NCBI GenBank assembly: GCA_949318235.1
Contig: OX439134.1
Coordinates: 25,714,308 to 25,778,307 of the forward strand
Length of the DNA: 64,000 nucleotides
Reading direction: 5' to 3'
Origin: Ecdyonurus torrentis
Lineage: Eukaryota; Arthropoda; Insecta; Ephemeroptera; Heptageniidae
A model generated the notes under the pieces. The model worked only from the letters and a program-made list of their open reading frames with translations. It ran no database searches and was not told the DNA's origin. Below are positions 31,182 to 58,830 of this stretch, in pieces. The position numbers and the translations under genes were made by a program. Position 1 is the first letter of the stretch; every line of letters begins with the position of its first letter.

Positions 31182-31628
31182 CTAAAGGAGATTTCTCAGC
31201 TCATTAAATTCAAAGAAGATCAAGGTGAATAATTGCTTAATTATAAACATAATGTCGTTTTTTTATGTTTAATGTTTCTAAGGGCTTGAAGACAAATAAT
31301 TAAGATAACTCATTCTCCTATTTTTTACAATTGAAACTCGATACCAGGGCAATAACATCATGGATTACCCGCTATGTTTGATGCATCAACCCCACCATAC
31401 ATACCCACCCTTATGCAGCTGTGTATTTTTTTTCTGTATACATAATAATATATAGTGGTGAGTCTAGTATAATATTAATAATATAGTGAATAATTGTGAT
31501 AAAATAGTTGTAAAAAATTATTAAATTTCTTATTTTCTACTCATTTTAACACGGTGCAATTTTTTCAATTTGAAATACGTTTTCTTTGCATGCAATCTCT
31601 TTAGTTAGAAAACATTAAATTTGTATAT

Positions 31629-31843
<215 letters not shown>

Positions 31844-32362
31844 CTGATAATGAGTATAAAAAATTAAATTAAAAAAAATTAAAAAAACGATAAAATTAAT
31901 GAATGTTAAAATTAGAGAAATAACTCAGTGCTAATTAAATATAGATGAATAAATGTCTGTGTCTAGTGTTATTATTCTTAAAGTTTATCACTATAATATG
32001 ACAAAACAGACTTGAGGGAAGAGGTGGGGCTAGAGATGTTGACTCATTCACTCAGTCTGGACCAAAAAGAGAGGGATGCTGCATGATGAGATGAACAGAC
32101 AAAGTCAATATTATACAGTATATTTTTTATAATAATTCTTTGCGTGCGCAGGCAGTGTACAGTAGTTGTTATAATAGTAACCACATTTTATTGACATCAA
32201 GATCACATTCTTGTGGTATGTCTATATATGCATGTGTAGGTGTGTTCTTGTACTTTGATATTATGACAGCTTCTTTAATGTTATTGCGACGTATCATAAT
32301 TTATATCTGTTATTTGTATTTATTTCATTTTTATATGCGTAATGTATTTTTATACAACGTGG

Positions 32363-32366
<4 letters not shown>

Positions 32367-32450
<84 letters not shown>
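32367..32450. repeat. (TC)n microsatellite
   Basis: About 42 TC units in intergenic DNA. It inflates a 149-codon low-complexity frame that is not a gene. Confidence 0.95.
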
Positions 32451-32454
<4 letters not shown>

Positions 32455-32589
32455 GCATCAAATTTAAAAAGACAGCATCATCGTTTTTTTTATATATATT
32501 TATTTGCACATATAAAAATACAAGTTTTTCTTTTTGACAATATTAATAACATAATTAATAATAATTATTCTGTCTTGAAATGGTGCTAA

Positions 32590-35160
32590 AAGAAGAAAAA
32601 AAGTTTACCCAATAACTGGGGCTAAAAAAAGGCAAATGCAACACAAAGTGATCTCACACCATATAATCAGAAGTATAAATAAAACAATGAATCAAACAAT
32701 ATCATTTGATACACGATATCCTAAAATATGCATGGCACATTCAGAAGAGGAATAAAAAGAAGAAGACAATGATTACAAATTTTATTCATCTGTTATGACC
32801 TGTAAATGTAACTGCAATTTATAGTTATGTATGTAAATTAAAATTTAGTTGTATGTATTTCAGGTACTTATTGAATTTTCTACGCTTTAGAAACTAAAAC
32901 AGTGATGTCATAGTATATAATTAAAGTATTATATATTATAAGAAATATACTTTGGTGATGTCTGATGTCTTATTAATAATAGTTAATGCCACAAAATATT
33001 TGAACTTTTTATTCTTCATAGACATAGCACCTCTTAAACTAAACAGCTGTTTCTAATTTTATTCAGACAGTTAGCACACTTACTGCATGTTTTTTATTTT
33101 TTATTTCTATTATATTCATGATTGCTACATTTTAAATGAAGTTTATTATAAAAACATCTATTTAAAATTTTAAGATAACTTATTCAATGCTATAAACCTA
33201 TATTTTATAAATTTATTTGCTATATACTTTGAATTACAATGTTTTTTTCAAAACAAAATTACAATTTTTATTTGAATTAATATTAAAGTCACAATATAAG
33301 TCAGCGTGAAAGGTCACGAAAGTATGTACATATTATATATTTTTTGGGTGTGATAAAAAAAACGTGACTCAGGTCATTTCTGCACGTGATTTTTTATAAT
33401 GTAAGTCACTGTGCATGAAATGTGAGGGAAAGCGTCACATCTCTTATGCTCTTGCTCATGCTATATTATACTCGCTCGTGCTCGCGGTCATATTTATCAA
33501 TATTAAAGCTTGAATGTTATGACATAATTAATCTACTTTACAACTGCATGAAATTTTAGCATTATATATATTTTTTTATTGTCCTTCCTTTTTATATTTT
33601 TAAGCTTTCAAATAAAATATGCAACGAAATTCAACTAAACTCCTGCATTACTTTTTTTTTTCAAAGTATTATTCAAATAATTAAATTAAGTAAACGAGTA
33701 TTTGCTTATTTTTAGTTGCTTGTTTTGTTGTTTTTAACAAGATGAGTGCGGTAAAGTGTTTATAAATTGATTTTAATTAAAAATATAATATATAGAAATC
33801 TTATACTGTGAACATCTTGACTACAAATGTATGTGTCCTATTTAAATGTGACTAATCTTTTTCATTAAACTAATTTTTCTATTGAAAAGTGGAATTTTTA
33901 AAGTGCATTTTTAATATAAAGTTTGAGGATAATTTCTCAATGTCTATATATTTCCTTGTAGATGTGCCTTGGCATATGCATTGTTTTGTATATACTGATT
34001 GCACGAGACAGAAATAAAATAAACAATTTTGACATTTTGATATGTGATAACTGCAGTTAGAGTTATACACAGAAAAAAGTAACTAAAAAGTTACTATTTA
34101 GACGTTTTTTTTAAATTTTGTTATAAATAATTTACAAAGTTGTTTAAAATTGAAAGAGCAAACTATTTACCGCTGAAGAAATAACGTTTATACTAGCAAG
34201 TTACTTTTCAAAAGTTTTTCAACTAAGTTATTGGTTTGTAGGGTTTGTAGTGAAGAGTATCTAGGTATCTGAATAATTTGTCAAATTTGTGTTTAGGATA
34301 TAGTTTTCTGGGAGCGTCAGATAGAGATAATCATCATGGTTATACTGTACCAGCCGATGATAATATATACCTCAAATTTTAAATGCATGAGATATGTTAT
34401 ATATAAAGAGTGCCCCAGATATTCATGCTGCATCGTGCTGCATGCCTAAAAGTATCATTTAATTTGTAATAAGCTGGATTATATTAATTAAATATATATA
34501 ACCACAATTAAAAACAAAAATTATTATTATAGTTTTTCTTTCCTTGATATATGAAATGTTATGACATTGACATGACAGACTCATACAGTTCTCTGCGTGC
34601 AGTTTTTTTTTTTTTTTTTTCCTTCTTCAGTATGTTTATGTTTATATACTCCAATGGTTACAAGATATTTAGAAACAAAAGATAAAAGAAAAGTTTATTT
34701 TACATAAATAATATTTCTATATAGGAGTGATAAAGTATACACATCCACACGTGTTAAACAATTGACCTTTGGCATTGCTCCAGAACTCTTGTACAGTATA
34801 TTGAAACATAAAAACAATAAAAAAAAAAAACAATATTATAATTTTTTTTCTAAGGTCTCGCTCTCGCGTCGCCTTTGCATTTGATATTTCATTATATACG
34901 TTTCATATAAGTATATATTATCAATTACATTGAATAATTATTTTACATTTGTTTACAATATTGATGTTATGTTGCTACAATGTGAAACATTACTGCATGT
35001 GCAAGGAATTTCAATAATAAAATAATAAACTTTATTTACATATAAATGTACTTTATTTAATAAAAACAGGAGAGAGTAAGAAAAGAAGATAAATATAAAA
35101 GTACACAATTTTTTTTATCTATTACTCATTACTCAGTTACCACATTTAACTTACTTTAAG
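32590..35160. other. Intergenic AT-rich region, no gene recognised
   Basis: No homologous open frame or repeat copy was recognised. At 33300-33450 the pentamer GTCAC/GTGAC occurs several times (AGGTCACG, ACGTGACTCAGGTC, AGTCACTG, CGTCACATC), a possible binding-site cluster or chance. Confidence 0.35.
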
Positions 35161-35168
35161 ACACGTAT

Positions 35169-35169
<1 letters not shown>

Positions 35170-35262
<93 letters not shown>
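35170..35262. repeat. (GA)n microsatellite
   Basis: About 46 GA units. Confidence 0.95.
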
Positions 35263-35265
<3 letters not shown>

Positions 35266-36122
35266 TGGAGTAGATTATTAGTATAGAAAATAATAATTCG
35301 GCCCACACCACACAAACGCTGCGATCGAGTTGCGGTGAAAGAACAATAGAACATAATCTTTTGTATTTCTTTCGCGACTCGCATGTTTTCAATTTTTATA
35401 TCCTTGGCATCAATACGCGTAAAGTCATTGACTTGCGATTGAGACAACGATTGAGAACAATTTTTTTTTCTTCTTCTTAATATTAATAAATTAGAAATTA
35501 CCTTACGGATATTAATGTGCCAATATATCGGAGAACTATATTTCAGAATAAAAAGGACTGTTAAAAAAAAATTGAAAAAAAAAGCATTTTTTGTGTAACA
35601 TATAATATATGATTTCTCTATAATTGTCCATTAATTTTTTTATAACAATTTAATTTAATGCATGACATTATATTAACAAACTGTAAAATACAGTATATGA
35701 TTATTTATTACATAACAATAATCATAACAACATTACATAAGATGGACTCCCTCCCTCCCCCTAAACAAGTGCTTTTTTTATATATTTTATTCATTATTTT
35801 GGTAAAGAGAAAACTGAAACTGAAAAATATAGCTACTGTAATCCAAAGTAACAAGGAAAATTATTTGTTAATAGATACTTGTTCTAATTAATTGTTCTAA
35901 TGTTTTGCATGAACTTATTTTATATTTATTTATTTATGCAAATTATTATGTCACTATGTTAATTGCATTCCATTTTAGAATATAAGTACCTGTATATAAC
36001 GATTTGCATAATATACGTCACGATTTTTTATAATTAAAATAATTGTTTTAAGACGTGCATGAATTTAGAAATAATTCAGTTATACCGTTTTAAGTATTTT
36101 GCAGTATAATAAACATTTTTAA

Positions 36123-36458
36123 AGGAATAGACCAGAGAAAAACATTAGCATTTATATCACTAAAACACTTGATGGGATTTACATAAATAACTTTAGTTTG
36201 TCTCAAAACCCAAATGTAGCCCCGTAGCAGTGATCAGAAAATTCAATTAATGCAACCCGAAAAATATTCCCATACTAATTATTGCATATTTCTGACGTCA
36301 TAAACATGAATTTTCACGCAAATGGCATACTTTACAGTATTTTCAGGCTCTCTCGTGGGGCTACATTAACATTCTGGTAAAAATTGTCAACAGTTTTGAA
36401 GATCCCATTTCGTGTTTATTTATCAAAAAGCACATTTTGTTTTTTGTGGTCTATGGCT
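36123..36458 (-). mobile_element. T2/Kolobok-like MITE family A, copy 3
   Basis: TTAA at 36119-36122 and 36459-36462. Begins AGGAATAGACCAGAG and ends with the inverse of AGCCATAGACCAC. Inverted relative to the other two copies. Confidence 0.87.
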
Positions 36459-36799
36459 TTAATATAGCAGCCAAGTCAGTTTTTTGATAGTTAAAATTAC
36501 ATTTTACAAATTCAACAAGAAGAAAAGAAAATTAGATATTTATTAATTACTGTATTTAATTGAAACATTCACTTTACATTAAATTAGGTATGACTTTTGA
36601 AATTAAATTCTCAAATTTTATTTTAGTGAATTCAATTGTAATAATACAAAATTTTTTAACAATCATTCAAATTTCCACCTTTATTATATACCTTATCAAC
36701 AGCTTTTATTGATTATTAAACTAATAAAGTAATTGTTTCTTGTTTTGAATAAGACTTTACAACATATTTATAAGGATGAGCAATTGCGTGACAAATATT

Positions 36800-37330
36800 A
36801 ATTATGATGTAAAGTAAAACAGTAGGACAATAAAATGTACTTTATGTGTAGCCCATAATAATAGTGTGGTTACATTTCTATAAAAGTTAACTCCATATAT
36901 GAGCACTAAATAACAAGGGTCGGTAGTGGAAAATGCCTCATTATTGCCAGTTTAAAATACATACTTACAATTAGCAATATTTATATATTTATGCTCTGTG
37001 TATTCTGTATTATATTATAATATATTATGCTATTAACTGGTTGTATTAGAATGACGAATATTAATATATAATGCAAGTAAAATAGTAGGACAACAAAATG
37101 TACTTTATGTGTAGCCCATACATATATATAGTGTGGTTACATTCATATAAAAATTAACGCCATATGTGAGCACTAAAAAACAAGGGCCAGTAGGGGAAAA
37201 TGCCTCATTTTTGCCAGTTTAAAATACATACTTAGCAATATTTATATTATATACTCTGTATATTACGTTATTAACTGGTTGAATTAGTCTTTCAATTATG
37301 CGAGAAAAATAATAATTTGCAAAAAAAGAA
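36800..37330. repeat. Tandem duplication of about 263 bp containing MITE fragments
   Basis: GTAGGACAA and AAATGTACTTTATGTGTAGC, followed by GTGTGGTTACATT and AAAATGCCTCAT, occur at about 36821 and again at about 37085. The GTGTGGTTACATT part onward matches the minus orientation of the TAGGGTG MITE family (compare 22833), so a diverged MITE and its flank were duplicated together. Confidence 0.65.
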
Positions 37331-38339
37331 AAAAAAGAAAAAAAAAAAGGTCTTTGGCCTCTGCTAAGAAATGTTATTCATTACTCCAGTATGGCGTTGA
37401 AGCGCATTCAGTATGACATCATGGACTCCATATTAAAGTCCTGATGTTCATGCCTATAGCAATAAAAAATATAATATATTACTCCATCTAAACAGGTCAT
37501 CATAAAATAGTTTTAAGATTTTAATCCTTAATCATTTGACACTTTTAAATCAACAATAAATAAAACTGTGAACTGCAATGACATCTGTTCATATAAGGTG
37601 CAATATTTTTATATATGGTGCAATCAAATTTATAATGCAAGTGCAAATATTTCTTGATAATATAAACAGGGCATTGGTCAATGGGAACTACTTGTTGTAA
37701 ATGTACGTAAATTTTTATGTCGTTTTATTTATGTTTTTTATTTTGGTGCTATAATGGAAAAGATATAAATTACAGTTATAAACATTTGATCATTAAACTT
37801 AGTTATTTATTGGCTCTTTTTATAAAAACTATTGATTATACAGTAGAGTTATTAAATAATAACTATAGTAGTAATATAATATAATTATTATATAATACAC
37901 GTGACAATAATTTAAATTAAAAATATATGGAGCAAAAATTATGAAAATAATTAACTTCTAGAAAATGATACCATTGAACTTGGAGTATACTCTAAATTCA
38001 ATGATATTACTATACTAAATATATTTACACGCAAATTTAATTATTTTTGTAATGCAAATCTGATTTAAGCTTAAGATGAATGGACCACTACTTGCAATGA
38101 ACGAACTATATTTAAAATAAATTTAAACATTCTTATAATGCATTTCTTATGGGAAAAATGTTATCATAAGTACTGTACATTACAATAATTAAAAAAAAAT
38201 TATAAGGCAATTAGTCATTTAATAATAATGAAATAATATCTCTTAAATAAATAAAATAGTTTGTATTGTTTTTGCTGAACCAGAGCTGGAATAGAGGTGA
38301 GAAGAGGGGGTGACCAGCTGACTAGCATGGTGCTCACCT

Positions 38340-38474
38340 TTCTTTTTACCTGGCGTTGTCTCTCATGGTGACCACTCCAGTGAGTCGCGCCGCGCGATTC
38401 ACACAACACCTCTCTATCTCTCCGGTGACCTTATCTTTGAGTGTCAGCATCTGCGTCGATCTCGTACAGATCTC
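38340..38474 (+). promoter_or_regulatory. Candidate promoter and non-coding first exon of the aminopeptidase gene
   Basis: A GC-richer block (GAGTCGCGCCGCGCGATTC, ACCTCTCTATCTCTCCGG) ends at a strong donor GTAAGTAT at 38475. The aminopeptidase ATG exon has an acceptor only 10 nt before its ATG, so a 5' UTR exon must exist upstream. This is the most exon-like sequence on the correct side, implying a 7-kb intron. A weaker donor occurs at 44691. Confidence 0.35.
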
Positions 38475-38499
38475 GTAAGTATGATTTTTTAATTACATT

Positions 38500-39792
38500 T
38501 AATTAATAATACAATGTATTAATTAATTTAAGTTTTTGTAATTATTCGTCAAATTTTTTTTTATCCGATCATACTTTCTGAAGATAGCTATATTTTTAAT
38601 TATTATTTTTTTTTTAATTTTGTTGTATAATTGTATATAAGACGAAAATAACGACAAAAACCAATGAAATATTTTTAAGTTGTAATATTAGCATACAAAA
38701 CACGTATTTAAATTTAAGTAAAAAAAAAGTAATACTGTATTGCATGATTGTGTTTTATAAAAACAACTTCTCTTACGTAATTTTGGAAGAAGACAAAAAA
38801 CTGTTATACCTAAAATATTTTATTACATTCCATTCCTATTTACCGACTTAAATGAGTTTTATTTATTTATTAAATTGATTTATTATTCATTTATTTATTT
38901 ATAAGAACAAAAGAGATGTCGTGATATAAATTTAAAAAAAAATTAAAATATATTATTCATGACGCAATTAAAAAGATTGTTTCAATTTTAATTACCATAT
39001 TATAAATAACTTCAAACCAGTTTTTTTTAGATTTTGCAGGTCAGTATGCCTTTCCTATATAAACTTTTGATTTTTTTTTTAAATATATTAGATTACTTAC
39101 AAGAATTATAAATATATACATAGCTAACAAGTTGAAAGTATATCAAAAAGGCATAACTGGTAAAAAGATACAGCTAAAATTATCTCATATTATTTTTAAT
39201 CAATAAAATTTGAAATTTAAATAAATAGTTTACTCTACATATTATACTTTGATATGCAAAATTCTATTATCTAACTTACGTATAATATACATAATTATAT
39301 ACAGTATTATGCCATGACGACAGGATGTCTTACAAAATACAATAAATTTAAGTATATATATAGATAATAAAATATTCAGAGTCAAAATATTATAAAACGT
39401 AAATACTATTGGTTTACTTTGCACGCTTCTAATTTCGATAAAAATGTCATACAAAATAAATATAGGAAGAAAACAAATTTAAGATTTGCAGTCATTCATA
39501 TTCCCACGAACTGGATAAAAAGATTAATATTTGATCGCAAAGAAACCATTCTTGTTGATATTTTTATTTTTAATGGAAAAATATTTAACAAATTTAGTGT
39601 GTTTTACGTCATATATAATTTTGTCTTACTGTATTTTACAGAGTTTTGTAATTTTTATTGTATGATATGTGTACTAATGTAGTTTTAAGGTTATAAAGAG
39701 TGAGCCAGATATGTAGCCAGTTCAAAATTTTACACTTTCAAAAATGTATCTTGTTTTTTAATAAGGAAATTTAATTATTGTATGATTATTAT

Positions 39793-39887
<95 letters not shown>

Positions 39888-40263
39888 ATATTATATATTA
39901 TATATAGCAAAAATACTGCTTAATTAAATAAATAAGCACGAAAAAGAATGCAAATAAGGACTTTTATTGACTCATGCAATTAATTAGTAAAATATGGAAG
40001 TTAAATCAAGCGTTAAAGTCGTGTTAATATATTTATCATTACATAAATATTTTAGCATATAAAAATATTGTAATAAAATTAAATATACAAATATGTTTCG
40101 AATGCGTGTAAGTAAAATAAACTAACATTGTACAAATATAATATTTATTGTGTATAATAGGCAAAAGTTGGTCAGATCTAAAAGCCCTATGTGTGACTAA
40201 AACTACGTATATGGAAATATAATTATCTATATACTAGTAAACTTTTGCAAAAACAAAAAACAA

Positions 40264-40354
<91 letters not shown>

Positions 40355-43300
40355 ATGAAATTTGTTCTATTATACTCTGTACTTAAATGAAATGTACTGT
40401 AGAACTATAAAATTACTAATTAACAAAAAGTGTAAAGGCAATTTCATTCTCTTTATGTATATATATAATTATTGATACAATATAAAAGTAATTAAGATGC
40501 ATTTTTTTAAATTTAAACTTTTATTATCACGTATTTTAATAAAGCCAGGAGAATTTTAGTATGCAATATCACCTACAGAAATCGCCTATTTCAAATGGCT
40601 GTTTTTGGTTACATAAACGATTATTTAAGAAACATCGACTATTCTTAATATCTCGCAGGTATATAATTGCATTTATTTAGAAACAATAACTGTATACAGT
40701 TTACAACATATCCATATGTTACATGAATTATTAAAATAATTTAATTTATGTTTTAAGAAATATTGGTTTCATTTCAACGTCTTCATATAAAGAGGGGGAA
40801 AATAGATAGTATAATATGGTCCTGTAAAAAGAAAAAAAAAGTAGTTACATAATAATTTATGCAAAATTTAGAACAACTTAATCAAGTTTCTCTTTTTGAA
40901 TATATCCCACATTTTTTTAACATTATTTTATAATAGCCATGATAGACGATAGTAATTATACTATTTATTATGTTAGATAATTATATTTAGAAATTATAAA
41001 AAACAATAGAGCCCAATGGGTAATATTTAAATGAATAAGGTATAAAAATATTAGGTCATACGATATAATCACATGTTGAGAAATTGTCACTTAAATATAA
41101 GAGAGAAAAAAATGCTCAAATAATAATCGAAATTATTACCAATCAAGTTGTGTAACTCGATAATTACTTTTATTAGTTTTTTTCTTCACAGAATTAAACT
41201 TTTACTTTGATTTAATGTGTTTTTACATGATCATTATTTGTCGAGCTTTTAATAATTATTTGGTTTACTTTTATTGTACATATAAACAGTCGTGACTTAC
41301 TTATTACATAATTGATAATTACAGAGTTTTTAATTTTAAACTTCACCTTTTTAAACACTTAATTTTTTTTACTACGCATGCATGCATGCATGCATTTTTT
41401 TTTTTTTTTTTTTTTTTTAGTTTTCTCTACATCAATCAATTGCTATATGCACATATAATTTTTCTAAATGTTTTGTCAATAATCAAATAATTGTTAATTT
41501 TAATTTATAATCAACTTTGTAATCACAAATTGCCCAAATTGGGGTAAAGTTGAAAATGTGTAAATAAAAGAATTAAATTATGTGATCTCACTTTCTCTTC
41601 AATCAGTAAAGAATAATAATATTAAAGATAAAATTGCCAGTCTAATTTTATAGCTAAGTGCATGGTGTATAACTGAAAATTTTAATAATTATTTTCAATC
41701 CATATATTTTGCCTTTATCTCAAATATTATAGACTTAACTGCTAAACTGTTTTATAAAAACATATTTATGGAATATTAAAATAATAATAATAATAATAGT
41801 AAAACGTTATAGCATCGATACATAATATGATTTCAAATCAAAATGCATCTTGCATACTTTGTTTGTGCATAATAAAATAATTGACATTTCACTGAAAAGG
41901 ACGTTGCAATGTCAAACACGTTATGACGTCATTAACTCCTTTTTTCCTCGTTATTATTCTTTATATTGACGTGTATGATAATAATAATACTTATACCGTA
42001 AACTTTTATCGTAGTGGGAAAATATCACATTTGTATAAGTTTTTGACAATGTGTTGACATATTATGACAATGCTTGAATTTGTAGAATTACATACATTTA
42101 GTTAATTTTGTAGTCAAGTTTTTGTACAATAGGGCTATCAAACCATCACAATGCCTTAATAAAGTTTATTAATTATAATAATTATTTATTTCAAAATTGC
42201 AATGATAAGTATAATTTTGGTTTTTCGTAATAAGGTATATTTAATATTTTTTTACAATGCATTTTCAAATGACAGTATTCATAAAAAGTAAAGAATAGAT
42301 TGTTTTGAATACTGATACAGTTTTTCTCAAAATGAATTATTATTTGTGATTTTAGATTTTACCAATAAAAATTTCGGCCAATGTTTTTTACTATAATTTT
42401 TAATATACAATACATTAAGTAATAATATACGTACAATAATAAAAATAAAATACTTTTTAATATAATTTTATATTTAATTTAATTTAATTTAAAATATAGG
42501 TAACAATAAAACACTATTCTTTTTTACACACGAAATTATCTTCATTGCATGGCCGGGTGTTTGCTGCAGTATTATTATTATTTTTCATGTAATATTATGT
42601 TATTTTAAAGAAAATAAACGTAAGTAAATATCAATTACATGAGAAATTTCCCATGGGTGCATGATAAACAAAAATAAAATTTCAATTATATTCTTTCCTT
42701 GAGATGACATTAGTTACAGTAAAAATTTAATCATGTTAAATTGACTGAATAAACTGTACACAAATGTATGACTTTTTTTCTATTGTATTTCATGAATATG
42801 TGGTCAGGGTTACATAACTATTTGTTATAAACCTTGCAAAATATTTCGTGTATCCCTTTAAAATTATAATTTTTTTCGATATTTTTTTCTACATTTTTTT
42901 CTGTCTAATTATGCTAGCTTATAAAAAGGAGAAAAAATAATGCTGGCCTTATTTTAAATGAATTATTACTATTAATAGGGTTGACCACTTTACTTAAGTC
43001 TTGACTGGGACTGGGATTAGTGTAGCAAAATATATTATCAATGATCATGCAATTTACAGGAAAAAAAAAAAAAAAAAAAAATTTTAACAATTACATACGT
43101 AATTGTTCTTATGTAACATTTTCCGGGCTCTAAACATGATAATTAAAATTAGATAATGATAAAAAATAGAAAAATAAGCAATACGTGTTTGATCCGTATA
43201 CATTATAATTATCTTTATTATGAAGAAAAAAAAAAAGAAAAAAAAAAAAACTAAAATCAGCCTTTTAAAATAACAATATTAAATTTTGATTAATCAAAAA

Positions 43301-44290
43301 AATAATGTCCATAAATCTTGATGAACAGAGATATAATTAGTAAAATATTCAATTCAATATTTTGCTGATTTTAAGATTTATAAAAATAGTAGAAGTGTTA
43401 AATGATTGATAAGATGTAAGTTAAAAATCGATCGAAATAAAATTTTGGAATTTTTAATAAGTAGTTGATCCTTGATGGCACGTGCTGACGTACTAAACTG
43501 GTTTCAAGTTCAAAAACCCTACATTTATCAACTAAAGTTAGTGACCTTATGCAGAATAAATTAATAAAGCTCACTATTAACTGTAAAATTATAGTATTTT
43601 CAAACCTTTTGTCGATATAGTAATAAATTTAAATTAATTTATAACATGTTGCTTTTATATATTTTTATACACCACGGAAGAGATGATACCAACTTTGAAG
43701 TCGTATAAAATTTAAATTTTTTATTATCTGATTTTTAATGATTTTCTAGACTGCGGATGTAAATATAACAACAAGCTTAAATTATTACGAAATCTTGTAA
43801 AGAAGATGATGTTCTACTATACTAGAAATAAATTGAGTAAAATTGTTCATTTATACAGTAGAGATAATTTTTTTGATTTTTTTATTTTTTATTTTTTGAT
43901 TTTTGATTTTTTTAAAACAAATTTTGTGCCCGATTGGCCCGATACATGAAAATATTGTGTAAATTAATATAAATTGATTCATATATCGGTCTTTTTCACT
44001 ACACACGACACACGGACAATAGTATAAGTACTTTTTAATAACTATATGCTATTTCAATGCAGCAACATATATGCATAACATCATAATTTATTCTATATTG
44101 TATAGAGTAATTAACACTACATTCTACATTATACTTGTTAAGATGCGTTCACTCAGCATAATTATGTTGTTACAAAATAGCAACCTTTGTGCATCACAAA
44201 ATTTAAGAATAGTTCAATGCAGCATAAAAGTTCAAAATTGATTTCATCCATGCGCATATAGAGCAATAAATTTCATTGTATGCAATCTAC

Positions 44291-44325
<35 letters not shown>

Positions 44326-45420
44326 AAATGTTACTGCAAAATTTAATATTGCATCGTGTGAATATATCTCATGTTATCGCTGTTTTTATTGCTCTATAAA
44401 TTTTAACAGAGCATTACTACTTTACAACAAAATCTCAGATTAAAATTTTAAAACATGTGTCACGATGACAAAGGTCAAATATAAATAGCCTAAAAAATTA
44501 AATGATAATAATTAAATTATATATGTGACGTATCATACATATATTATAAAATATTAACTGAAAGACGTAGTATTCATTTCATATAATATAGTGATTTATA
44601 AAAAGTCTAAAAGTAGTTTTCATTTTATAGTTATTTAAGTTTTTATACTGCAGTACAGGTTTTCTACTTCATCTCAACTTGTCGTAATACAAGTAAGTTT
44701 TTAAAAAACATTAGAAAGTGTTTGAATTATGTTGAAATCACACACACACAGTATTATAATATTATACTTCAATGTAATTGTCAACTAATTTAATACGTGA
44801 TATTTTAATAGTAAAAAGATGTATAAGTTATTTTCTTGACGTTTTTATGTATGATATAGAAATTAATCAATATTGCAATAAAGTAAAAGTAAATACTATA
44901 ACGATTTTCTTTGAGATTTTCACTATGCACATAATTTTCATGATATATTTTACCAATAACAAAATCTCACATTACATTTGCAAGGTTTTCTTATAGAGAA
45001 AAATAAGCACTGAAAACATATCACAATCATTTGTAAACGTAAGATATGCTTTAAAAAAAATGCATGTTTTAGGTATTTTAGGTGTGAATTCAAATTCAAT
45101 TTAAGTGAAAGAAAAAAATGAGCCATGTTCTTCTTCTTAATTTTTTTTAATGAGAGAAAGACTTCAAAAATAGTTTTAGTAATTGTGATCATTTAAAAGT
45201 ACACAAATTTTGGCCTAGTACAGAATTTTTTTTTTTCCTTTTAATTTCATGACCTATATTGTACTTACTTAATTTTTGAAAAATCTCTACTTAAAATAGC
45301 TGAAAAAATTATAATAACAAAAAAAAAAAAAAAAAAAAAAAAAAATTGTGCACCATTAAAATAAAATAATACATATAGGCATCCAAATTGTGTTTGTTAA
45401 TATAACCATTTTTTTATTTA
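38500..45420. other. Upstream region or 5' UTR intron of the aminopeptidase, AT-rich, no gene
   Basis: Contains (CA)n-(TA)n at 39793-39903, (TA)n at 40266-40347, (GCAT)n at 41377-41395, many poly-A tracts and a second copy of the AGGGCTATCAAACC repeat at 42130-42175. Around 44150-44370 a GATGCGTTCAC start and a GTGTGAATATATCT end suggest a weak TIR element with a poly-A core. No protein-coding signal was seen. Confidence 0.45.
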
Positions 45421-45440
45421 TATGTTTCAGAACAATCAAG

Positions 45441-58062
<12,622 letters not shown>

Positions 58063-58372
58063 TTGATTTTCTTTAATATTCATTTTCTTCCTTTTAATTT
58101 AGAAGTTGATTTAGTACAAAAAAGTTAAAAACAAAAATGTGTGTGTGCTTTTTTTAATTTATTATATTATAAAGAAAAAAAATTATAAAGTGTTGAAATT
58201 TATTTTATAAGCATTCCAAGTTAAAGTTTTGCAAATTTTACCCATATTTTATTATTGTTACTATATTTGATTTTTTTTTTTTTTTTTTTTTTTAATTTCC
58301 AGGTTTATTTTACAATTAAATTTGTAAGCTGTAAAACTAAAAACCATACTACTTACTTATAGTACTTACATA

Positions 58373-58378
58373 AATAAA
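58373..58378 (+). terminator. Candidate aminopeptidase poly(A) signal
   Basis: First clear AATAAA, about 310 nt after the stop and before the next mobile element at 58570. Assigned by position. Confidence 0.4.
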
Positions 58379-58597
58379 AATACGTATGACAATTAACAAA
58401 TTAGTGAATTTAATTTGGACCCTCATAGTATATATTTTCAAATTCCTTTTCCTCCACGAATCCATAAGAACCTCATCGCACAATGCTCTGTGCAGTTTAG
58501 GACTAGCATAAAATCTTAACATTTTATTTTCATATTATATAATATTATATATATATATATAATATATATCAGGGGTGTGAAACCTTTTTGATTTTCC

Positions 58598-58830
58598 GGC
58601 ACCGGCACCGGTGCCGGTGCCCTTAGTACGGCACCGAGCGGTGCTGGTGCCGGTGCCATTAAAAATTTCGGGCACCGGCTGGTGCCGGTGCTGGTGCTTT
58701 TTTAAATTTTGCGCACCGGCTGACGCCGGTGCTGGTGCCTTTCAAAATTTTTGGCACCGGCTGGTGCCGGTGCCGGTGCCATTTTCAGATGTTGGCACCG
58801 GCACCGGAGCCGGTGCCGGTGCCCTTTTTT
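58598..58830. repeat. Left GGCACC array
   Basis: About five units such as GGCACCGGCTGGTGCCGGTG, each able to form a hairpin, spaced roughly 50-60 bp by AT-rich linkers. The same unit order (ending ATTTTCAGAT then GGCACC) recurs in direct orientation in the right array at 59667-59895. Confidence 0.85.

Noticed and set aside
32140..32589. 149-codon open frame, the second longest in the window
   Set aside because: The length comes from a (TC)n run read as Leu-Ser; flanking residues show no family and there is no splice or start context.
44150..44370. Possible TIR element around a poly-A tract
   Set aside because: Terminal similarity is weak and no target duplication was found; mentioned only within the regional description.
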